DNA of 64,000 nucleotides from Streptomyces genisteinicus (GTDB lineage: Bacteria > Actinomycetota > Actinomycetes > Streptomycetales > Streptomycetaceae): assembly GCF_014489615.1 (NCBI RefSeq), contig NZ_CP060825.1, positions 2,953,501-3,017,500 of the forward strand, given 5' to 3'. A program made the translations under genes and the position numbers. Under the pieces are notes generated by a model. It was not told where the DNA came from and ran no database searches. It saw only the letters and a program-made list of their open reading frames with translations. Positions 59,480 to 64,000 of the stretch are shown in pieces (positions within the stretch are counted from its first letter, which is position 1; every line of letters begins with the position of its first letter).

Positions 59480-59995
59480 ATGAACACCGCATCCATCGGC
59501 GACAGCGGCGACGAGCCGCGCTGGCTGTCCGCGGACGAGCAGCGCGTGTGGCGCTCCTACCGGCACGCCACCACCCTCCTGGAGGACCACCTCGACCGCC
59601 AGCTGCAGCGGGACGCGGGGATGCCGCACGTCTACTACGGCCTGCTGGTGCAGCTGTCCCAGGCACCGCACCGGCGACGCCGGATGACCGAGCTCGCCAT
59701 CGACGCGAAGATCACCCGCTCCCGGCTCTCGCACGCGGTCGCCCGCCTGGAGAAGAACGGCTGGGTGCGCCGCGAGGACTGCCCCTCGGACCGCCGCGGC
59801 CAGAACGCGGTGCTCACCGACGAGGGCGTCGAGGTCCTGAAGCGGGCCGCGCCCGGACATGTGGAGGCGGTGCGTCAGGCGATGTTCGACCGGCTCACCC
59901 CCGAACAGGTCCGCCAGCTCGGCGACATCATGCAGGTGATGGCGGAGGCGTTGCAGCCCCAGGACACCGGCGCCGACCTGCCCTGGCTGCGCTGA
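59480..59995 (+). CDS. MarR-family transcriptional regulator
   Basis: A 171-residue MarR repressor with RMTELAIDAKITRSRLSHAVARLEKNGWVRREDCPSDRRGQNAVLTDEG as the winged helix. ATG at 59480 (MNTASIGDSGDEPR); three residues upstream a GTG frame start is possible. It is divergent from the dioxygenase gene. A 20-bp terminator follows. Confidence 0.92.
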   Translation: MNTASIGDSGDEPRWLSADEQRVWRSYRHATTLLEDHLDRQLQRDAGMPHVYYGLLVQLSQAPHRRRRMTELAIDAKITRSRLSHAVARLEKNGWVRREDCPSDRRGQNAVLTDEGVEVLKRAAPGHVEAVRQAMFDRLTPEQVRQLGDIMQVMAEALQPQDTGADLPWLR

Positions 59996-60030
59996 CGGCG
60001 CCCCGGCGGACGGCGCCCCGGGCGCAGGAA

Positions 60031-60080
60031 CGCCGCCGGCCCCGCCCCGTCGAAAGCGGAACGGGGCGGGGCCGGCGGCG
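60031..60080. terminator. perfect 20-bp stem terminator between convergent genes
   Basis: Arms 60031-60050 and 60061-60080 pair without mismatch, with a 10-base loop. It lies between marR and the convergent MFS gene; the longest terminator stem in the window. Confidence 0.85.
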
Positions 60081-60112
60081 TCCTCAGCGGCCTTCCACGG
60101 GCCGGGCCCGGC

Positions 60113-61636
60113 TCAGTGGGCGACCACCGGGATCCGGACCTCGTCCTCCGCGCCCTCGGCGGCGCCGGAGCCCGCGACGGGCGAGCCGCCGCCCGGACGG
60201 CCGGTGTTGACGAAGGTCGCGGCGATCACCGCGGAGGCGGCCAGGATGCCGACCGCCCACCAGATCGCGGACGAGAAGCCGTGCACCATGCCCTGGAGCT
60301 CCAGGAGCCTCGGGTCGCTCGCCCCGGCGGCGTGCGAGGCGATGTACGAGGTGGTGGCGGACGCGGCGATGGTGTTCAGCAGCGCGGTGCCGATGGCGCC
60401 GCCCACCTGCTGCGAGGTGTTGACCATGGCGGACGCGACACCGGCGTCGGCCGGGTCCACACCGTGGGTGGCCAGGGACATCGCCGGCATGAACGCCGTG
60501 CCCATGCCGAGACCCAGCATGAGCTGTGCCGGCAGGATCAGGCCCGCGTAGGAGCTGTTCACGTCGAGCTGGGTGAGGAGCAGCATGCCGAGTGCGGCGA
60601 GCAGGAAGCCCGGGGCCATCAGCAGCCGGGGCGCGACGCGGGTCATCAGCCGGGCGCCGATCTGGGTGGAGCCCGTGATCATGCCGACGATCATCGGCAG
60701 GAAGGCGAAGCCCGTCATCACGGGCGAGTACTCCTTCACGACCTGGAGGTAGAAGGTCAGGAAGAGGAACAGCCCGAACATGGCGATGACCGCGAGTCCC
60801 AGCGAGAGGTAGACACCGCCGCGGTTGCGCTCGGTCAGGACGCGCAGGGGCAGCAGCGGGGCCGCCACCTTGGCCTCGGTGACGACGAAGGCGAGCAGCA
60901 GCACGCCGGAGGCCACGAACATGCCGATCGTGAGCGAGTCGGACCAGCCCGCCGACTCGGCCCGGGTGAAGCCGTAGACCAGCGCGACCAGACCCAGCGT
61001 GGACAGCACGACGCCGGGGATGTCGAGCGACGCCCGGTTGCGGGTGCCCGCGGGCTCGCGGATGACGAAGTACGCGCCGGCGGCGGCCACGATCGCGAAC
61101 GGGATGTTGACGAAGAAGGTCCAGCGCCAGTTCAGGTACTCGGTGAGGACGCCGCCGAGGATCAGGCCCACGGCGCCGCCGCCGCCGGCGATCGCCCCGT
61201 AGATGCCGAACGCCTTGGCGCGCTCCTTGGCGTCGGTGAACATCACGGCGAGCAGGGAGAGCGCGGCAGGGGCGAGCAGCGCGCCGAAGACGCCCTGGAG
61301 GGCGCGGGCGCCGAGCATCATGGCCTCGCCGGTGGCCGCTCCGCCGAGCGCGGAGGCGGCGGCGAAGCCGATCAGGCCGACCACGAAGGTCCGCTTGCGG
61401 CCCCACAGGTCGGCGATGCGCCCGCCGAACAGCAGCAGACCGCCGAAGGCGAGGGCGTAGGCGGTGATGACCCACTGCCGGTTGCCGTCCGAGATCCCCA
61501 GGTCCTGCTGGGCGGTCGGCAGCGCGATGTTCACGATCGTCGCGTCGAGCACGACCATCAGCTGGGCGAGGGCGATGAAGACCAGAGCCTTCCAGCGGCT
61601 CGGATCAGGAAGGGATATGTCGGGTGTTTTCGGCAT
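60113..61636 (-). CDS. DHA2-type MFS exporter with TetR regulator
   Basis: A 507-residue 14-helix drug:H+ antiporter. QLMVVLDATIVNIALPTAQQDLG is motif D1, GGRIADLWGRKRTFVVG is motif A and GIYGAIAGGGGAVGLILGGVLTEYLNWRWTFFVN is motif C plus the family PF loop. ATG at 61634-61636 (MPKTPDISLP); GTG four codons upstream is possible. It lies 188 bases downstream of a TetR gene on the same strand. Confidence 0.92.
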   Translation of the reverse strand: MPKTPDISLPDPSRWKALVFIALAQLMVVLDATIVNIALPTAQQDLGISDGNRQWVITAYALAFGGLLLFGGRIADLWGRKRTFVVGLIGFAAASALGGAATGEAMMLGARALQGVFGALLAPAALSLLAVMFTDAKERAKAFGIYGAIAGGGGAVGLILGGVLTEYLNWRWTFFVNIPFAIVAAAGAYFVIREPAGTRNRASLDIPGVVLSTLGLVALVYGFTRAESAGWSDSLTIGMFVASGVLLLAFVVTEAKVAAPLLPLRVLTERNRGGVYLSLGLAVIAMFGLFLFLTFYLQVVKEYSPVMTGFAFLPMIVGMITGSTQIGARLMTRVAPRLLMAPGFLLAALGMLLLTQLDVNSSYAGLILPAQLMLGLGMGTAFMPAMSLATHGVDPADAGVASAMVNTSQQVGGAIGTALLNTIAASATTSYIASHAAGASDPRLLELQGMVHGFSSAIWWAVGILAASAVIAATFVNTGRPGGGSPVAGSGAAEGAEDEVRIPVVAH

Positions 61637-61824
61637 GGGTGGGTCCACCTCGGTACGGAAAAGGGATCACGCGAGGGCGTGTCGGAAGGTCGGTCGGGAA
61701 GCCGGGGCCGCGCCGCGGGACGTCACGGCGTCGGGACGCCCCGGGCGGGGTGGGGTACGGGGCCGGGGCTGACGCCCCGGCGGGAACGGGCCGCCGCCGG
61801 GGCGTCAGCCGCGCTCGGTCTCCT

Positions 61825-62472
61825 TCAGGCGGTGCTCCGCAGGTCTTCGAGGGTCGCGGCCGCGCCCGGCAGCTCGGAGCGCGCGGGCGCCTCGAGTCCG
61901 TCCAGGAACAGCTGGAGGTGACGGTGGACGAAACGGTCCATGTTCAGGCAGCCGGTGCCCGGCAGGGGCCGGGTGAGCTGGGAGAGGGCGACCATCAGGT
62001 CGCCGACGGCCACGTCCTCGCGCATCCGTCCCGCCGACTGCGCCCGTGCGACCAGGCCCAGCACCGCCCCGTCGAGGCGCTCGCGGCCCGCGTGGAGGTC
62101 GGGATGGTCGGCGTCGAAGTCGCCCGAGAGCATCGGGCACAGGGCGCCGATGCGCTCGTCGGCCGCGGCGTGCACGAACCGCCGCAGCGCGCAGAACGGG
62201 TCGGCCTCGTCGGCCGACGCCCGCTCCGCCTGTTCGGTGGTCCGGGACATCACGTACACGACGACCTCGCGGACGAGGCTCTGCCGGTCGGGGAAGTGGC
62301 GGTAGAGGGTGGCGTTGCCGACGCCCGCGCGGCGCGCGATCTCGTCCAGCGGGACCTCGGGCCCGAACTCGACGAACATCTCGCGCGCGGCCGACACGAT
62401 CCGCTCGCGGTTGCGCAGGGCGTCGGCCCGGGGCCGCGGCATGCGGGGCGTCTCGGTGGCGGCGGTGCCCAC
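61825..62472 (-). CDS. TetR-family regulator
   Basis: A 215-residue TetR repressor. The DNA-binding part is ADALRNRERIVSAAREMFVEFGPEVPLDEIARRAGVGNATLYRHFPDRQSL. The C-terminal domain resembles SbtR-like regulators. GTG at 62470-62472 is chosen from an AAGGA site 9-10 bases upstream; the ATG ten codons in is another option. It precedes an MFS exporter on the same strand and is divergent from the M6 protease gene. Confidence 0.88.
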   Translation of the reverse strand: MGTAATETPRMPRPRADALRNRERIVSAAREMFVEFGPEVPLDEIARRAGVGNATLYRHFPDRQSLVREVVVYVMSRTTEQAERASADEADPFCALRRFVHAAADERIGALCPMLSGDFDADHPDLHAGRERLDGAVLGLVARAQSAGRMREDVAVGDLMVALSQLTRPLPGTGCLNMDRFVHRHLQLFLDGLEAPARSELPGAAATLEDLRSTA

Positions 62473-62550
62473 TGCTCCACGTCCTTCGTCGTCGGCAGCC
62501 GGCGACGTGCGCCGGGTGCGTGGTCGGGGCCGCCCGCAAGCGGGGAGCCC

Positions 62551-62597
62551 GTCCCCGTTTCGCGGGGACACGGGTGCAAACGGGGAGAGGGTCCCCG
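62551..62597. promoter_or_regulatory. pair of CCCCG/CGGGG dyads upstream of tetR
   Basis: GTCCCCG-TTTCG-CGGGGAC (62551-62569) and CGGGGA-N5-TCCCCG (62581-62597) lie 79 to 125 bases upstream of the tetR start. They are candidate TetR operators; the first could instead be a leader hairpin. Confidence 0.4.
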
Positions 62598-62770
62598 GTT
62601 ATTTCCCCGGCCGGATGTGACCTGAGTCACCTGGCGGGTTCTCAATCCACCGGAGCCCGAAGACTCCCCGATCGGACCACCCGGCGGGCGGGGCGCATCC
62701 CCCCGGCAGAGGCTGAGCGACAGAGCGCAGCCAGGGTCCGGCCTGCTGCCGCGGCCCGAAGGCGAAACGC

Positions 62771-64000
62771 ATGCAGCAGCCCCGCCAACGGATACCCGGC
62801 CGGAACGGCCGCCGGTCCCACCGCCTCGGCCCCCTCGCCGCAGTCGCCGTGCTGGCGCTCGCGGGGCTCACCACGGCGAGTGCGACGCTCCCCGTCTCCA
62901 CACGGGCGTCGGCCGGACCGGTCGCCGCTCCGGACACCACCGGACTCGGCCCCTGCCGCATCGCCTCGGTGCTGGGCGTGCAGATGTCGGAGGGCCTGCC
63001 GACCCCCGCCGGATACACCCGCTCGACCGGCGAGGTCAGTGCGCTCAACCTGATGATCGACTTCCCCGACGCGCAGGGCGAGGGAGCCGCGCTCGACCGG
63101 CTCGCCGAGTTCTTCCCGCAGACCTCCGAGTGGTTCAGGACCAGTTCGTACGGACGCCTCGCCTACCGCCCCCACGCCCCGGTCGCCGACTGGCTGCGGA
63201 TGCCGAAGCCCTTCGCCGAGTACGGACTCGACCGGGGCTCCCCCTACGAGCCCGGCTACCGCGCACTCGTCGAGGACCTCGTGGAGGTCGCCGACGCCGA
63301 GGTCGACTTCAGCGCCTACGACCTGGTCAACGTGCTCGTCACCCCCAACGCCGGCCCCTCCGCGCTGGACACCGTGCTCTCGGTGACCTTCTCCGGCAAC
63401 GGCGAGGCGCCCCAGGCGGACGGCGTGCCGCTCGCCAACACGTCCTTCGTCTACAGCCGCCAGGACGACGGCTCCGGGTCCTACGAGGAGACCGGCTACC
63501 GCGTCCTGCCGCACGAGAACGGCCATGTCTTCGGGCTGCCCGACCTCTACACCGCGCAGGGGGGCGGCGCCGTCGGCCACTGGGACATCATGTCCGAGGA
63601 CTGGGGCGCCAACAACGATCTGCTCGGCTGGCACAAGTGGAAGCTCGGCTGGCTGGACAACGACCAGATCCGCTGCGCGGCCGCCCCCGGCACCACGGAG
63701 TACGCGCTGACCTCGCTCGCGGTCTCCGGCGGCTCCAAGATGGCGATCGTGCCGCTGGGCGAGGACTCCGGCTACGCGATCGAGGTGCGGACCCGGGCGG
63801 GCAACGACGACGCCGTGTGCGAGCCGGGCGTGCTGATCTACCACGTGCGGACCGACGTGGACACCGGCCAGGGACCGGTGACCGTCAAGGACAGCGAGCC
63901 CGACAGCGGCGGCTGCACGCGCAGCCCCAACGTGCACGCCGAACTCTCCGACGCGCCCTACCGGCCCGGTGAGGCGTTCACCGACAGCAGGAACGGCGTG
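62771..64000 (+). CDS. secreted M6-family metalloprotease (C-terminus cut by window edge)
   Basis: An open frame of 410 codons from the ATG at 62771 to the last base, with no stop. It starts with a basic, hydrophobic signal peptide (NGRRSHRLGPLAAVAVLALAGLTTASA, cleavage likely after about residue 38). The conserved M6 segment NLMIDFPDAQGE follows near residue 95, and the zinc-binding motif is H248-E-N-G-H252 in LPHENGHVFGLPDLY; the downstream GAVGHWDIMSEDW and LGWHKWKLGWLD segments match the immune-inhibitor-A class. GAAGG lies 9 bases upstream. It is divergent from tetR, 298 bases away. Confidence 0.9.
   Translation, partial: MQQPRQRIPGRNGRRSHRLGPLAAVAVLALAGLTTASATLPVSTRASAGPVAAPDTTGLGPCRIASVLGVQMSEGLPTPAGYTRSTGEVSALNLMIDFPDAQGEGAALDRLAEFFPQTSEWFRTSSYGRLAYRPHAPVADWLRMPKPFAEYGLDRGSPYEPGYRALVEDLVEVADAEVDFSAYDLVNVLVTPNAGPSALDTVLSVTFSGNGEAPQADGVPLANTSFVYSRQDDGSGSYEETGYRVLPHENGHVFGLPDLYTAQGGGAVGHWDIMSEDWGANNDLLGWHKWKLGWLDNDQIRCAAAPGTTEYALTSLAVSGGSKMAIVPLGEDSGYAIEVRTRAGNDDAVCEPGVLIYHVRTDVDTGQGPVTVKDSEPDSGGCTRSPNVHAELSDAPYRPGEAFTDSRNGV

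Noticed and set aside
1..64000. CRISPR arrays, insertion sequences, phage genes or a large biosynthetic gene cluster
   Set aside because: I read for regular spaced repeats, transposase and capsid motifs and PKS/NRPS modules and saw none.

Overview
The window is GC-rich (about 72%) chromosomal DNA from a Streptomyces. The evidence is pervasive third-position GC, many GTG starts and 4-base ATGA/GTGA gene overlaps, an SsgA-like sporulation protein, an HrdD sigma factor, a tricorn protease, SepX- and FmdB-type genes, and gene order matching the conserved core of Streptomyces chromosomes. I see no insertion sequences, integrases, prophage, CRISPR array or large biosynthetic cluster.

Layout. 1-9.1 kb: the start of rsmA (cut by the left edge), rpfB, tatD, a small zinc-ribbon protein, rsmI, the protein O-mannosyltransferase gene, a Cys-rich membrane-anchored protein and a penicillin-binding protein. 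9.3-18 kb: YbaK-type deacylase, EamA transporter, DUF817 protein, then a long minus-strand run (ECF nickel/cobalt transporter cbiM-cbiQ-cbiO, ohrR, ohr, serine hydrolase, SDR) headed by a Nur-type box, followed by an SsgA-like gene. 18.3-30.7 kb: MMPL exporter with TetR and paired operators, a complete tricorn protease, a coupled monooxygenase/hydrolase/SDR operon with divergent MerR regulator, exonuclease III and an acetyltransferase. 31-37.2 kb: tRNA-Ala(CGC), then sepX-like gene, rimJ-like, mogA, moaC, moeA/glp-like and galU, and divergent 5-formyltetrahydrofolate cyclo-ligase. 37.2-46.4 kb: penicillin acylase, CPA-type cation/H+ antiporter with a probable CTG start, MFS protein, FmdB zinc ribbon behind a CIRCE-like element, MTA phosphorylase, RcpC-like protein, mscL. 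46.5-51.9 kb: a six-gene minus-strand unit encoding a membrane-linked molybdenum oxidoreductase (NarI-like b-type subunit, molybdopterin catalytic subunit, four-cluster ferredoxin subunit, Tat-type Rieske protein, two small proteins). 52-64 kb: S58 peptidase, DUF6227 protein, MFS/WYL pair, hrdD with a SigR-type promoter, DODA-type dioxygenase/MarR pair, MFS/TetR pair, and an M6-family metalloprotease running off the right edge.

Functional themes. Molybdenum cofactor genes (moeA, moaC, mogA) lie about 11 kb from the molybdoenzyme operon. The moeA copy is in the same neighbourhood as sepX, rimJ and galU, an arrangement reminiscent of the actinobacterial Glp/GlpR cell-division module. Several loci carry readable regulatory DNA: Nur box, CIRCE, SigR promoter, and TetR-, MarR-, OhrR-, WYL- and MerR-associated dyads. 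The best candidates for undescribed biology are the molybdenum/Rieske complex, the nickel-transporter/ohrR coupling, and the HrcA-type control of FmdB.
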